From Phragmites australis (lineage: Eukaryota; Streptophyta; Magnoliopsida; Poales; Poaceae), in NCBI RefSeq assembly GCF_958298935.1, contig NC_084944.1:20057679-20121678 (forward strand): DNA of 64,000 nt, written 5' to 3'. Below the pieces are notes generated by a model, which was not told the DNA's origin, did not search any database, and worked only from the letters and a program-made list of their open reading frames with translations. The position numbers were made by a program, and so were the translations under genes. This document shows, piece by piece, positions 35,701-46,723 of this stretch. Within the stretch, counting starts at the first letter, position 1. Each line of letters starts with the position of its first letter.

Positions 35701-36300
35701 GAACTTACTAGCTAGGCATAGCGCTGCTCCAACTAAACGTTATTGGGCGGGAGTTAGGAATATCTTTCGATATCTCTAAGGCACCATAGATCTTGGTCTT
35801 TTCTTTCAAAGAAAACAAGAAATGAATATGACTGGATGCATTGACACTGGCTACTTATCAGATCCCCACAATGCTAGATCATAGATAGACTTCGTGTTCT
35901 TACACGATGGAATAATCATTTTATGGAAGTCTTCGAAACAGTTCTAGTGGCTACATCCACAAATCATTTTGAAATAATTGCATTATATGAAGCATCACGT
36001 GAATACGTATGGCTTCACAAAATGATAAACCACATACAACAATCATGTGGTATTAGTTTTATTGAATCACCAACTATTATCTATGAAGATAATTCTACAT
36101 GCATTGCTCAAATGTAAACATGTTATATAAAGAGCAATATAACCAAATATATTACCCCTAAAATGTTCTATCCTCATGAATTACAAAATAATGGGGAAAT
36201 AGAAATCTTGCAAACTAAATCATGTGATAATCTTGCTGATTTATTCACTAATTCCTTACCAGCTTCTACATTCTAAAAATGTATTCATCGAATTGGTATG
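32774..36300 (+). pseudogene. Copia pol remnant
   Basis: The order is protease, GAG-pre-integrase, integrase, reverse transcriptase, RNase H. Visible blocks are the protease motif LVDNCTTNSIL (32814-32846), a zinc segment IWHDHLGHHG..CTACALGK (33225-33368), integrase core GDICGMIQPLTGPFRYF (from about 33435) and MDNMDEFTSRAFNDY (about 33620). Next come reverse transcriptase pieces [23 protein letters not shown] (34910-34975) and SLYGLKQ (35170-35190), then an RNase H segment around 35640-36260. Frequent stops and frameshifts occur throughout. The element cannot move on its own. Confidence 0.88.
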
Positions 36301-36751
36301 CGACGACTTCGAGATTTGCAAGGTTCAGGGGAGTTGATCCCTGAATAATAACCTGATCATATTATATTGTACTCTTTTCCTTTATGATTTTTTCCTATAC
36401 GGTTTCTTATATAAAGTTTCTTATATAATGTTTTTAATGAGGCAATATCTACATTATTCCTCCTATTTTTTCAAGTAGTTTTCAGAGGTTTTAGTATGAT
36501 CCATAGATCATAATTATTATCTCTAAGTTCATCAATGAGTTTTTCCTATTTAGATTTCTCATATGAGTTTCAATGAAGCAATAACCAATATATGTCATAT
36601 CATTTTCTTCTTATATTTTTCCATTTAGTTTTAAAGGAGTTTTAATGGCATATCAACATATCAACATATTATTTTCTCCTTGTATTTTTCCCTTTTGGTT
36701 TTAGAGGAATTTCCAACAAGTTTACATTACAGATAATTGATCAAGGAGGAG

Positions 36752-36994
36752 TATTACGAACAGACATCCTTAGCGCTTCATGAGCATGTGATCAATTAGT
36801 CATATAACTATCATTAACAGTTATTCAATGTAATTAACAGTTTCAAATGAGGGGACACCCGTTGGGGGCAACCGGCCTCCCAACATGTGCTTTTACCACC
36901 TCTTCACTGTGAATTTAATGTAAACATCATCATCAATGGAATACAAGAATTATTCTCTCTAATGTCTGTCTCTCGACACTTTACTACTGTAACA
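36752..36994 (+). repeat. 3' LTR of the copia element
   Basis: It follows the polypurine tract ATCAAGGAGGAG and ends CTACTGTAACA. It is homologous over its whole length to 26139-26380. Confidence 0.9.
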
Positions 36995-37077
36995 ATATCG
37001 TTGTTATTATAGGTAGAATAACTAGCTAGGATGGGGTCTACTGTTGCACGCGTGGCCTATGGATTGGGTCCACGTAC

Positions 37078-37614
37078 AGTGGCAGACCAAGGATTTCATT
37101 GATGGATGTTCTCGGACACTATAAAATTTTGATTCTAATATATAAATATTTTTTTTGCCAAAAGTATAATATAAATATATTAAAATAAATCCAATATATG
37201 AAAATATGAAATAAAGTCTTACATAAATAGAAGATTACAATACTTGGTCTACGATTCTACTTTACGTTTTCTCATGGACATAAAAATCTCGATTATGTCA
37301 TCCTCACTTATCTGGGAGAAAATATCACACTCAAAAAATATGACTAAATAATCATTCAATAACTTATCGCTCATATTATTTCTCAATCTGTTCTTCACTA
37401 GACTCAATATTGAAAATAGTCTTTCAACATTTGCCGTTACCACCGGTAGGATCAAGACCAATTTAAGAAGCCAATACACCAAATCATAAAGAACATGCTT
37501 GTTTGTTTCAACAAGCCTTATAGATAGCTCACCAAGACTGTTTAGGCATTTGAATCTATCATCTTTTCTCATATTATTAATAAAGTTATCAAGTTGAAAT
37601 TCAAATCTTATCAA
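37078..37614 (-). pseudogene. hAT transposase C-terminal fragment (TTF-type)
   Basis: The minus strand 37614-37249 encodes 121 residues ending in the hAT dimerisation domain: LPVVTANVERLFSILSLVKNRLR, then MSDKLLNDYLVIFF. The rest of the transposase (zinc finger and catalytic core) is absent. A possible element end, CAGTGGCAGACC, lies at 37078, downstream of the coding remnant. This resembles plant TTF-type zinc-finger hAT elements. Confidence 0.8.
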
Positions 37615-38467
37615 ATCGTACTAGGGAGCAACTATGACATTAATACCAGAGCCCTAGCCCCACCATAGCCACCAATATCGTATGAAGAGGAACCACCATA
37701 AACACCACTGCTGAATCCACCACAGTAGTCGCCACCACCCCAAGCACCTCCCTTGCTGAATGAGGAAGAGTCATTGAGGAAGAGTCTGCGTTCTACTCCT
37801 CTCATTCCGCAAGCCTTCATCTACGTCTTTGTTCGCCCGCCCGCATCTTTGTCTACCTGCTGCCCACATCATTCCACATCCAGCATCTCTCTCGCCGCAC
37901 GTTCACATCTCTAACACCCGCACGTCTGCATCACTTGCCTATCCATCGCCGCCTCCTTCCCTTCTTTCTCGCCACTCACCCTCCTAAGCCAAATCCCCAA
38001 CCCTAACCCCCTCATCAATCACCCCATCACAGCACAGCGCAGCGCACAGAGGCCCACCCTTGCGTCACTGTCATCAAAGCTCAAGCTTCCACTGCCACAC
38101 TATCCACTGCCACGCTAGATGGTCGTCTTGAGACACCTCCCAGCGCCACCAAAACCCAAGGTCGAAGCCATTCCCATGGGCAATTGCTCCCATATCCTCC
38201 CCCTCCTGACACCCCGATCTCAGACAATATTGCTCCACCAGCGGCCGCACTAGAAGTCACCAGCCGCCGACTCCCTCCCCATCTCCTCACCCACCTCCTC
38301 CTCCTCCTCTGTCGAGGCCGCCCGATCCCGCCTGCTTCCCCTCTTCATGCTCCCCTGCCTCCTTTGCTGCGTTTGTGATTGGGATCTCAATGGAAGATAG
38401 CTTATTGGTTGAATTGTGGGTTGCAGGTGAAACCACTCGATCGTGAGCTACCACCAACGGGGAAGAA
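37615..38467. other. GC/CT-rich stretch, no assigned gene
   Basis: A minus-strand frame (37820-37632) encodes a glycine-rich tract (GGGDYCGGFSSGVYGGSSS), like the tails of RNA-binding or helicase proteins, but it is too short to assign. Positions 37860-38380 are CT-rich and leader-like. They precede a captured RRA exon and might be part of the same captured piece. Confidence 0.35.
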
Positions 38468-38635
38468 ATGCGGATATATATTTCCAGCTGCATGATCTTC
38501 CTCCAGCCAACGGAAGGTGCCACGCTGCTGCTAAGGAAGTGGATCGAGGAGGTCAAGGAGAAGCCCTGGTCAAAGCAGAGGAAGTCAAATGATCAGCCAG
38601 CTTTCAACTGGGCTTTGAACAAGACTGCTGGGCAG
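38468..38635 (+). pseudogene. Captured exon of an RRA-type arabinosyltransferase
   Basis: 56 codons read ..YISSCMIFLQPTEGATLLL.. and ..SKQRKSNDQPAFNWALNKT.. up to GGGCAG|GTTTG. This matches the conserved DQPAFNWALNKTAGQ region of RRA proteins (GT77 nucleotide-diphospho-sugar transferases of the Golgi that add arabinose to extensins). The expected next exon (VDVYLLPQ..) is absent; another AG at 39042-39043 leads to unrelated sequence. It is a single captured exon, not a gene. Confidence 0.75.
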
Positions 38636-39159
38636 GTTTGTTTCTGCTAGATTTCGTCTCTTAAAAGAATGACCAACTTGAATACCAAGCGTCATATATG
38701 TATTTGTTTCTCTCCTTTGATAAGATCATGAAGTAGCTAGCAGGGAAATGGGGAACGTACCGATTTCTTTATTATATGAGTGCAGATAGTTACCCATGTT
38801 CATTAAAAGAATTACCCATGAAAAGTAAATTTGAGGCTACGTAGCGAATTGCATTGTGCTTTAGCAATTAGCATCAGAAAAGGTTCCAGTGCTTGTACCG
38901 TTCATCAGCTCATGTCTTCTTTCTTACTTTCTCAGTACCGAAACTGCATATGATAACAGGTGTGATTTTGTTCTGTGTTGTATCCCTGCTGACTGCAATT
39001 CAATACCGGAACCGTATATTTTTCTTCTTTTTTGATTTTGCAGAGAGTTGTTCCTGGTGGTGACTGGTGAGCACCCTATGTTGTTGGTAAGGTGGATTTA
39101 GATATATGTATACATATATGGTGGTTATGCCTCAGCTATACACGTGCTTGAACCCTTTT

Positions 39160-40010
39160 CTGTAGTCCTAAAATTGTAATATTGTACTCCTGCAAGGGCA
39201 GCGGCGCCCCTCCCATCCTGATTCAGGTAAATTGATTTGTATGCCGCATGATTTGATCTTAGGGGCTGTTTGGTTCAGTGCCATAGTCCGCCGAGCCAAA
39301 TTTTGGCTCTGCCGAGCTGATTTGGCAGCCATTTGCTTGAGAGCCAAGAATTGGCCGGCCAAAATAAATTTGGCCTTGCCCAGTTGTCCTGCAAGCCAAT
39401 TTGTTGGCCGAGCAAGGGCCAGCTTTTTGCTCGCCCACGAATTGGCTTGCCAAAACGAACGGTAGCTGAGTTAGGTGTCAGCTTCCCATAGGTCACACGG
39501 TTCTAAAATTTTAGGATTAACAAATTTCAAACCATTTTATCTTGTAAACCGTATATCCAATTTATAATATTTTTGTATCATAATATTCCTTATAATTAGA
39601 TCTACAAAATAAGATTCAGATGGCTATATTTTGGTGAAAGAAAATTTTATTAACAAGTGGGACCCATATGTCATACCAAGAGTTTTGTCAGATTTTGATA
39701 TGGCTGCAATCCAAACACCATTTTTCCCTCTAATTTCGGCACCTACCTCAAATTTAGTTTGATCACAAACCAAACATCATCTTTTTAGCCTCAATTTGGC
39801 ATGACCCCAACTTTGACCATGACAAATATTTGGACAGGCTCTCTGAGGTCTAAAACCAAACAGGCCCTTAGGCTTCAAGTACCTGCCTGCCTTGGCTCCT
39901 AACGCCGAGCTAGCCTCTGCGGATGGTGGGGCTGTGGCACTGTTGGCAGTAGCGCTGTTCCGCGATAAGGAGAAGGTGCTCATGACCTGCTCCGGCCGCA
40001 TCACATACAT
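39160..40010 (+). pseudogene. Unidentified exon pair interrupted by a MITE in the intron
   Basis: A possible exon ends CCTGATTCAG|GTAAAT near 39225. A second, clearer exon runs from 39872 (..CTTAG|GCTTC) to 40010 (ACATACAT|GTAAGT). It reads FKYLPALAPNAELASADGGAV.., which has good protein character. I do not recognise the gene. The intron between them holds a 606-bp MITE whose right target copy TTA forms part of the 3' splice site. It lies downstream of the RRA exon on the same strand, so a chimera is possible. Confidence 0.4.
39262..39867. mobile_element. Tourist/PIF-like MITE with TTA target duplication
   Basis: The left end is GGGGCTGTTTGGTTC and the right end is AACCAAACAGGCCC, flanked by TTA at 39259-39261 and 39868-39870. 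The 606-bp interior has inverted GCCAA/TTGGC-rich segments that give spurious frames. The TTA target is typical of PIF/Harbinger-type MITEs. Confidence 0.75.
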
Positions 40011-40491
40011 GTAAGTGTGCTCTTCATTGATTTCTATATGAGGTTCATTCATAATTGTGTACGGAGGTTTTACCTATAAACTTCTAACTGTTGATAGGTT
40101 GACACATGTTATAGCGTAGGAATATTTGGTTCCCGTTACGATGTATGGACATGCAACTATTATCATAACTGGGCATCTATGTGTAGCAACATAAATCAAG
40201 AGGTTGAAGAAAAAAAGTGGACTTCTTGATTGACATCCTCAACCTGATCAAGACTCAAGAGAGATTGTGAAACATGAAGATTTTTGCACCGAAAAAAGTG
40301 TGAAGTTTAGTCCGGATGTGTGATCTGAATTACTTTTCTACATTGTTAGAACTTATGTATCAGTCAACTTAATTTGTATTTTCAAATTGATTGTTGTTTT
40401 ATTGCGACACAAGTGTTTCACCCGATAACTATTTTATCTTGTGGATTTTTTTTTTTTTTACTTTTCTTATAACATATGAACATGTAACTAG
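40011..40491. other. No recognisable feature
   Basis: AT-rich DNA with a T13 run near 40446-40459. No coding, repeat or RNA signal seen. Confidence 0.5.
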
Positions 40492-40610
40492 TGTTTGGAT
40501 AAAATCAATCCCTCCCAATCCATATGGATTGGAGTGAAAAATGAACTAATTTTCCCTTTAATCCCTCCCAGTACGTATGGATTGGAGGGGGATTCTCTTT
40601 TATCCAAACA
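40492..40610. mobile_element. Small palindromic MITE
   Basis: Perfect 13-bp terminal inverted repeats TGTTTGGATAAAA (40492-40504) and TTTTATCCAAACA (40598-40610) enclose inner inverted CCCTCCCA..TATGGATTGGAG copies. The whole 119-bp unit can fold on itself. Superfamily and target duplication are not clear. Confidence 0.65.
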
Positions 40611-40725
40611 TACCCTCCTAGGGAATAGGGATGCAAGTTTTCAATTTTTGAGTCGACCCGAAACCCACTCCATCCAGCTAAACGTGCTATCCTAATTAAT
40701 TACCAGTTCATTTTCTAATTTGGAT

Positions 40726-41084
40726 TTAGAGGAGAAATGAACTAGAGTGGGTTGTGTATCCACTCCCTCCACCACCACAAGAAGGGCGACCTGCATAGCG
40801 TGAGAGACATGCAGGTACTTCCTGATTGGATTCTTGCATTAGCTCAGAAGGAGGTCTTGCCATTGAAGAATTATTCTCGTTGAAGAAAGCAGTTGCAAGC
40901 TGGCCGCTCTTTCCTGCTCTCCCAGTCCTTCCAATCCTGTGTACGTGGTCATCAATATCATTGGGGAGGTCCAAGTTCACAACATGTGCAACATGAGGAA
41001 TGTCAAGGCCCCGAGAAGCCACATCAGTTGCAACTAGAATTGGAGTTTTGCCACTCTTGAAGGATCTCAAAGTGAATTCTCTAT
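40726..41084 (-). pseudogene. Captured C-terminal exon of a DDX3/Ded1-type DEAD-box RNA helicase
   Basis: Read on the minus strand, an acceptor-like ATAG is followed by [31 protein letters not shown] (helicase motif V region) and [13 protein letters not shown] (motif VI). After these come [17 protein letters not shown] and a glycine-rich end, stopping at 40726. The order matches plant RH37/RH52-like helicases, which unwind RNA with ATP. The helicase N-terminal core (Q motif, DEAD box) is missing, so this is only a fragment. The tail ([11 protein letters not shown]) departs from the usual RGG-rich end. Confidence 0.85.
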
Positions 41085-41189
41085 CCTACCAGAATCAGTA
41101 CATTAATACATTAAGAATTAAAACAAAAGCCACTAATTAACACAAGTACATTTTGTCAATTTTTCCAAAAAAATTATAGAAGCTGAAGT

Positions 41190-41312
41190 CAGAAATTTAA
41201 AGTTGGTAGGACCGAAGTCCCTACCTTATGAGAAGACGTGTGCAGACAGGGGATCGAGCCCGCACCGATCAGCTCCACTCTAACGAGCTGACCGCTGCGC
41301 TACCGCACCGTC
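41190..41312 (-). mobile_element. tRNA-derived SINE
   Basis: The minus strand has an A box TAGCGCAGCGGT (41302-41291) and a B box GGGCTCGATCCCC (41261-41249), spaced as in a polymerase III promoter. A non-tRNA tail follows (ATAAGGTAGGGACTTCGGTCC). The cloverleaf is incomplete: the acceptor arms pair over only about four bases. This points to a SINE rather than a tRNA gene. Confidence 0.7.
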
Positions 41313-41583
41313 TGAAGTCTGAGGTTTCATCCCAATCCGTAACTAATGTTAATTTATAACTAGAACATGGCGTCTCACAAGGAGCATGTGCGAAAGCACA
41401 TGAACTATTTTTTATTCTTGGAACAATTAAGCTTAATCCTGTGCCAATGTGGCACAAAAGAGCTGTACAGTAGGGTTGAAAATCCTAGCAGGAGAGAGAG
41501 AGACGGGGAAGATGGGGGCAAACACCAGAACAGCGTCAAAGGGGGCATCACGCGCAAGGGAGTCCGCTACTGGTGGCTGTGGT

Positions 41584-42126
41584 TAGTGCTGTTTAAATGG
41601 GTTTATCAAACCGGTGCGGTACGGGCTCAGCTAGGTACGGTTTGGCTATGGCACGACCCGACAGGCTCGATAAGATTAACGGATCGTGCCGTGCCGGCCC
41701 ACGGCATGGCCTGTCAGCCACCATGCCGTGTCGGACCTGCTCGGGCACTGTTGCGGCATGGCCGGCCTGGTGGCCCGGTGGGCATAGCGTGACGGCGAGG
41801 AGGTGGCGCGGGGGTGGGGCGGAGAGGGCGGGGCGGCGGTGCGGGGGTGGGGAGGCATGGGACGGGGCAGAGAGGACGGGGCGGCGGGCACGGCGACGGG
41901 ACGGGGTGACTAGGCGGCGGGGCGGGGAGGTCGGGTGCGGGGCGGCGACGCGAGGGCGGGGCGACCTGGTGGCGGGGTGACACGGCGGCATGGGGGGGCG
42001 GGACGTGGTAGGCCGTGCCCGTGCCCGTGCTGCCCCGTCTAAGACGGGGCGTGCCATGCCTCGGTCGTACCTACAATGCCATGCCTCGGGTCGACCTAGT
42101 AGGCACGGCCTATTTGGACAGCACTA
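41584..42126. mobile_element. Non-autonomous hAT-like element, GC-rich
   Basis: The ends TAGTGCTGTTTAAATGGG and CCTATTTGGACAGCACTA are inverted repeats. The 8-bp flanks GCTGTGGT (41576-41583) and GCTGCAGT (42127-42134) differ by two transitions, fitting a hAT target duplication. The 543-bp interior is GGCGGGG-rich and produces long but meaningless frames on both strands. Confidence 0.75.
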
Positions 42127-42361
42127 GCTGCAGTCGTCGAGCACTGTGAGCTCATTTCGTCACCAGTAAGCATATTTGGGTACTCTTGGGAGTATCTAGT
42201 CCCACATATGTATCTTATAATATAGAGATTATCTCTTATAACAAATGGTATGTACATAAAGCATGTGAGTATATAAGATCATCCAAGTAATATGTATATT
42301 TTTTTAGGTGGTATGTATATATATTTTTTGATTATATTATATTTTATGTACAAATATAAAG

Positions 42362-44732
42362 GTGTTATCAAAAACTATTAAAATTGATGGGTTCTTTGCA
42401 ATTTTTCATATAGTTCACATTGAAGTATCTTAGAATGAGTATATAAGTAGCAAGGCTAGTGGTAGCAAAATCTTTCTCATTGATAAAGTAGTCACTAATC
42501 CACTTATAATATTGAGCTAAGGAATTAGGGATAGTAGGAGCACTAATAAAGGTGCCAATGATCCCCCATGCCACCTTGGCAATAGGACAAAGAAAAAACA
42601 GATGCTTAATAATCTCAGGCTGAGTACAGAAATAACAGGAGGGATTTCCACTCCAATTTCTTTTAAGAAGGTTATCTTTGGTTGACAAGGCATCATGTTC
42701 CATAAGCCATAAGAATAGATTAATTTCCGTAGGAATTTTAGCTCTCCAGATATGCTTAAAAGGATGGTGAGGAGCATCCCTGGTTAACCAGTTGTAGGTA
42801 GACTTGACACTAGAAGAACCCTTTTTGTCCCATGAACAAGAAACCACATCATCAGAACATCCAAGACTAACATTTGCTAACTAACTAAGGATCAAACCCC
42901 GCTGGGATTGAAGCTCTAGGGTTAACCATCTTATGAATTCAAGGCACCACTGCATATTATGGCATTCAAATACAATTATACTTTTTTGGTTACAAATAGA
43001 GTAAAGCACAGGGAACATTTTAGCAAGAGAGTTTGTGGTCAGCCAAACATCTCCCCAAAATCTTTATTCTTGCCATTGCCCACAAGGATCTTCCTTCCTT
43101 GGAGGTAGATAGGCTTAACTTTGATTAGGTCTGCCCAACAGGGAGAGTCACTAAACTTGTGTTTAACCTCCATGATAGAAGAATTATGAAGATACTTTTT
43201 CCTGACAATAGACTGACACATCCCTTCCCCTTTTTCAAGCCTCCACCACCAGTTCCTGACAATAGACTGACACATCCCTTCCCGTTTTTCAAGCCTCCAC
43301 CACCAGATGCAAAGAAGGACAATGTTAAGTTTGGAATGAACTTTAACACCAAGACCCCCTTTTTTCTTAGGCAAACAAATTTTGTCCCAATGAACTAGAT
43401 GATACTTCGTTTTAGTTCCACCACCTTGCCAAAAGAACTTTTTTTTTGGCAATGTCAATCTTTTTAATGATAGTTTTTGGTATTTGATACATTGATATCT
43501 TTTAAATTGGGACATTTGAAAGACTAGCATTAATTAGAATGAGTCTACCACTCATAGACAATAAACTCCCTTCCAAACATCAAGCTTTTTGAAGACTTTT
43601 TCCTCCATTTTCACCCGGTTAATAAGATGGAGTCTACTGAGTCTTACTGGAACCCCCAGGTACTTGATAGGAAAGGAACCAATTTGGCAGTGAAAAATAT
43701 CGGCATATCTTTCAGCAATAGAGTGGTCACCCCCTAACATTATCACCTCACTTTTTTGGAAATTGATCTTGAGGCTAGACATTAGCTCATACATGTATAA
43801 CAATAACGTACTTGAGATTATTGGCTTTAACAAAATCATGCTGAAGGAAAAGAATTGTGTCATCAACATATTGCAAAATTGCAATACCACCTTCAAAAAG
43901 ATGGGGAACCATACCAGTCACTTGGCCATTTTTCTGAGCAGTAGTGATCATCTTAGCCAAGGAGTCAGCAACAAGATCAAAAAGAAGCAAGACAAGGGAT
44001 CACCTTGCCTCACTCCTTTATGACTACCAAAATATGGACCCATATTATTGTTCAATTTCACACTTAAGGTGCCATCACATACCACTTTTTGGAACTACAT
44101 TTTCCATTTAGTACTAAAACCTCTTATATCAAGGCATTTGAAAAGGAAGTCCCAACAAACTTTATCATAACCTTTTTCAAAATCTAATTTCAGCACCACA
44201 CCAACTTGCTTCTTTCTTTTGGTTTCATGAAGGATTTCATGGAGAGACATAACACCATCCATAATATTCCTATTCTTGATAAAAGCATTTTGACAAGGAT
44301 TAATGATCTTATTCATGAAGGGTTCCAATCTAATAGTTAAAGCCTTTGTAATCCACTTACAACAATAGTTTAGCAGGCAAATAGGCCTGAACTGCTGGAT
44401 TCTTTTAGCATTATTCACTTTAGGTGAGAGTGTAATAACTCTATAATTGAACCTTTTAAAATCAAGAGATCCCACATAAAAGTCATTGAACACTCTGATA
44501 AAGCCATCTTTAATTACATCCTAGCAAGTTTGATAAAACTTAGCAGGGAACCCATCGGGGCCAACCGCTTTATTAGCTTCCATTTCAAAGAGGGCTTTTT
44601 TAATCTCAGATTTAGTAAATGGGTGATCAAGTATCTAATTATCACAAGCATTTAATTTTTCATCATTAGACCAGAGGTCAGGGCTCAAAGAGATCAAATT
44701 ACCAGAAGAAGGACTAAAGAGTTCCTTATTGT
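42362..44732 (-). pseudogene. LINE (non-LTR) reverse transcriptase remnant
   Basis: Reading the minus strand from 44732 down: GPDGFPAKFYQTC and a frame with RPICLLNYCCKWITKALTIRL and NAFIKNRNIMDGV (44493-44095), the catalytic YVDD (43890s), the KKFFWQGGG..WDKICLPKKKGGLGV segment (43530-43039), and a zinc-binding domain WRAKIPTEINLFLWLMEHDALST..C..C (42847-42368). This is the domain order of plant L1-type ORF2. The endonuclease is missing, and there are several frameshifts. A gypsy LTR abuts the 5' side at 44733. An in-frame 54-bp tandem duplication lies at 43210-43308. Confidence 0.9.
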
Positions 44733-45854
44733 AGCATGCATTATTGCATTTCACTCATGCTCATCATTGCATGCTCTTTTCTTTAGTGAACAAGGAGCCG
44801 AAGCGTGATACCACCGTGGTTGAAGATAACTCTAATCTTTCAGATTTCTACAAGTGTTGCTTGGGTAATTATAGGCAGTCACCTGAGCAGTAAGGCAAGC
44901 AACTAAGCATATTGCACATTTGTTCAATTGAATGAAGTCTAAAATTTATGAACTATGCTTATGTATGTTTGCATGTGTCGAGTCGAGATTGGGTACAAGT
45001 GGGTAGATCCTATGTTGAATGCATTACTTCTACCTTGAATTGTTGTTCATCCTTTCCTTGTCGCCTTGAATATGTTGTTGGTGTCTAGATTACAAGTTAA
45101 ATGGAAATGCTTAGCAATACATAGGTCATTCGGTAGAAGTTGAGCGGTGAATTGTTTCATCGTTCATGAGCATAGGCGTTATTTACTTTCGTAATGATCA
45201 CAATGTTGGATATGGGTTGATGATGGTTGGATGAGTGATGAGTATGAAACGAGATGTGGACGGTACTATGGGTGTTATCTGCTCCGAAGGAAAGTCCTGG
45301 GGGTAGGCTGGGAGAGGAACACAGACACCGTAGACCGCTTGCATCATTTAAGCACCGATCGTCGGTGTAGTCGGCTTTAGCACTTACCTTACTCACCACA
45401 TAACGATCTATTGGTAAGGCGAGCCAAATACCTCTGTAGCTGTGATCATTTGGGCATGAACATCGACGGTGTGAGCGGGCGGGCTTGTAAGAGGTGATAG
45501 TTTGCTCCGGAAGTAGTTCTAGTACCTCCGCACCGAGCGATGCATGATCCAAATGGTTGAGGTTTATTGGGAAAGGTTGACATGAGTACTCCCTTGTATG
45601 GATCTGTGTGGTCATGCAAGTCGTATGGTCCTCAAGTCGTGTGGGTCCAGGAGTATCCCCTGCAGGGTGTAAAAATATTTCAAAATGCCATGCTCTCGGT
45701 CGTAGAGTTTTCGCTTGTGTTTGATGGTTGGATATGTGGGAGATGGTTGAGTTGGTCTTTGTTACATGTATGTTTATAATGGTTCCAATTATTTATGTTT
45801 AGTTGGTTATGGTAGGGTAGAGTTATGTTGTTGTTGGTTAAGTTAGTTACTCAA
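44733..45854 (+). mobile_element. Truncated gypsy LTR, copy D
   Basis: From GCATGCATTATTGCATTTCA to GGTTAAGTTAGTTACTCA it follows the middle and 3' part of copies B and C, including TTAGCACTTACC.TACTCACCAC and GTGAGCGGGCGGGCTTGTAAG. The U3 part and the last 0.8 kb (to CCTCACA) are missing, so it is cut at both ends. From 45855 to 46148 nothing is recognised. Confidence 0.85.
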
Positions 45855-46148
45855 AAGATCTGTAGAGTTCGTTACCTGATTCTTCAAAAGGCAAAAAACG
45901 TAGTTTAGGATCCTTGGTCAACAATAACAATTGAGTGACATCGTTTCTTACCCTTTTATTGTATACTTCTGTTAATTATGAACTATTGTTGCAAACTATT
46001 ATTAGTTATAATCTATAGTCAATGACATGTGAAATAACATGGTTACGTATGCATGAATGAGATGAGATGAGAATGAATTATGTATGTGTGTGATACATTT
46101 TGTGTTGAGATTATTTTATGTGCATGTGCTTTATGTGACATTTGCAAT

Positions 46149-46416
46149 GGCTACATTTTGGGGGGATGGTCTATCAGTGCCAGCTCAACATAAAAAACCG
46201 GCACTGATATGTATAATATCAGTGCCGGCTTTTACTAAGAACCGGCACTTATTTCTATGTATCAGTGCCAGTTTTTATTCTTCAGCCGGCACTGATAATC
46301 ATTATCAGTGCCAGCTCAAAAACCGGCACTGATAGTCCATGACTATCAGTGCCGATTCAAAAACCGCCACTGATGACGTTTTTGAGCCGGCACTGATGAC
46401 CATTTCTGTTGTAGTG
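46149..46416. mobile_element. Small CACTA-derived element with TATCAGTGCCGGC repeats
   Basis: The right end GACCATTTCTGTTGTAGTG (46398-46416) is a CACTA terminus (CACTACAACAGAAATGG on the minus strand). The interior is at least eight alternating copies of TATCAGTGCCGGCT and AACCGGCACTGATA. The left end (GGCTACATTTTGG near 46149) is degraded. No coding region. Confidence 0.75.
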
Positions 46417-46585
46417 CCAATTAATACGTAGAAAGTGGTACATTAAATATGCCAGCAGATGCACAAATACGTATTTTGCCTAGCCACACTCGCTAGATAG
46501 ACAGGTGATGAACATTGAGAGAAACCTACAAAAATGGTGCCTCTCTATATAAACTAGATATATAATATATTAAATTCAAATACAC

Positions 46586-46607
46586 GATGACCATTTCTGT
46601 TGTAGTG
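46586..46607. repeat. Second, isolated copy of the CACTA terminus
   Basis: The last 22 bp of the element ending at 46416 recur exactly at 46586-46607 in the same orientation, without subterminal repeats beside them. The 169 bp between them is unclassified. Confidence 0.85.
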
Positions 46608-46723
46608 TGTCCTAAGTGGTTCAGGTATATATATAAAATCAAGCAAAATTTATCACGTATTTTTTTGCGAGGGAGAATTTGCTCATCTTCATCTTATACC
46701 TAACATATCGATGCATATTTCAG

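Larger units (their letters stand above)
26139..36994 (+). mobile_element. Ty1/copia element with both LTRs, interrupted by a gypsy solo LTR
   Basis: The 5' LTR is 26139-26380 and the 3' LTR is 36752-36994, both about 243 bp. They start TATTACGA (from TGTTACGA) and end (T)AACA. A primer-binding-like site CGTTATCAGTCACGAG follows the 5' LTR, and a polypurine tract ATCAAGGAGGAG precedes the 3' LTR (36740-36751). The flanks ATAAC (26134-26138) and ATATC (36995-36999) match at 4 of 5 positions, consistent with an old target duplication. The interior encodes gag and pol with many stops. About 3.0 kb of the span is gypsy solo LTR C. Confidence 0.9.

Noticed and set aside
41249..41302. Possible tRNA gene on the minus strand
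   Set aside because: A and B boxes are present but the acceptor stem pairs over only about four bases and a SINE-like tail follows, so it was called a SINE.
41593..42057. Proline/arginine-rich frames of 89-154 codons
   Set aside because: They sit entirely inside a GC-rich non-autonomous hAT element and have no protein features.
46149..46416. CRISPR-like array of regularly spaced palindromic repeats
   Set aside because: Repeats are irregularly spaced, inverted as well as direct, and lie next to a CACTA terminus; this is a plant nuclear sequence.
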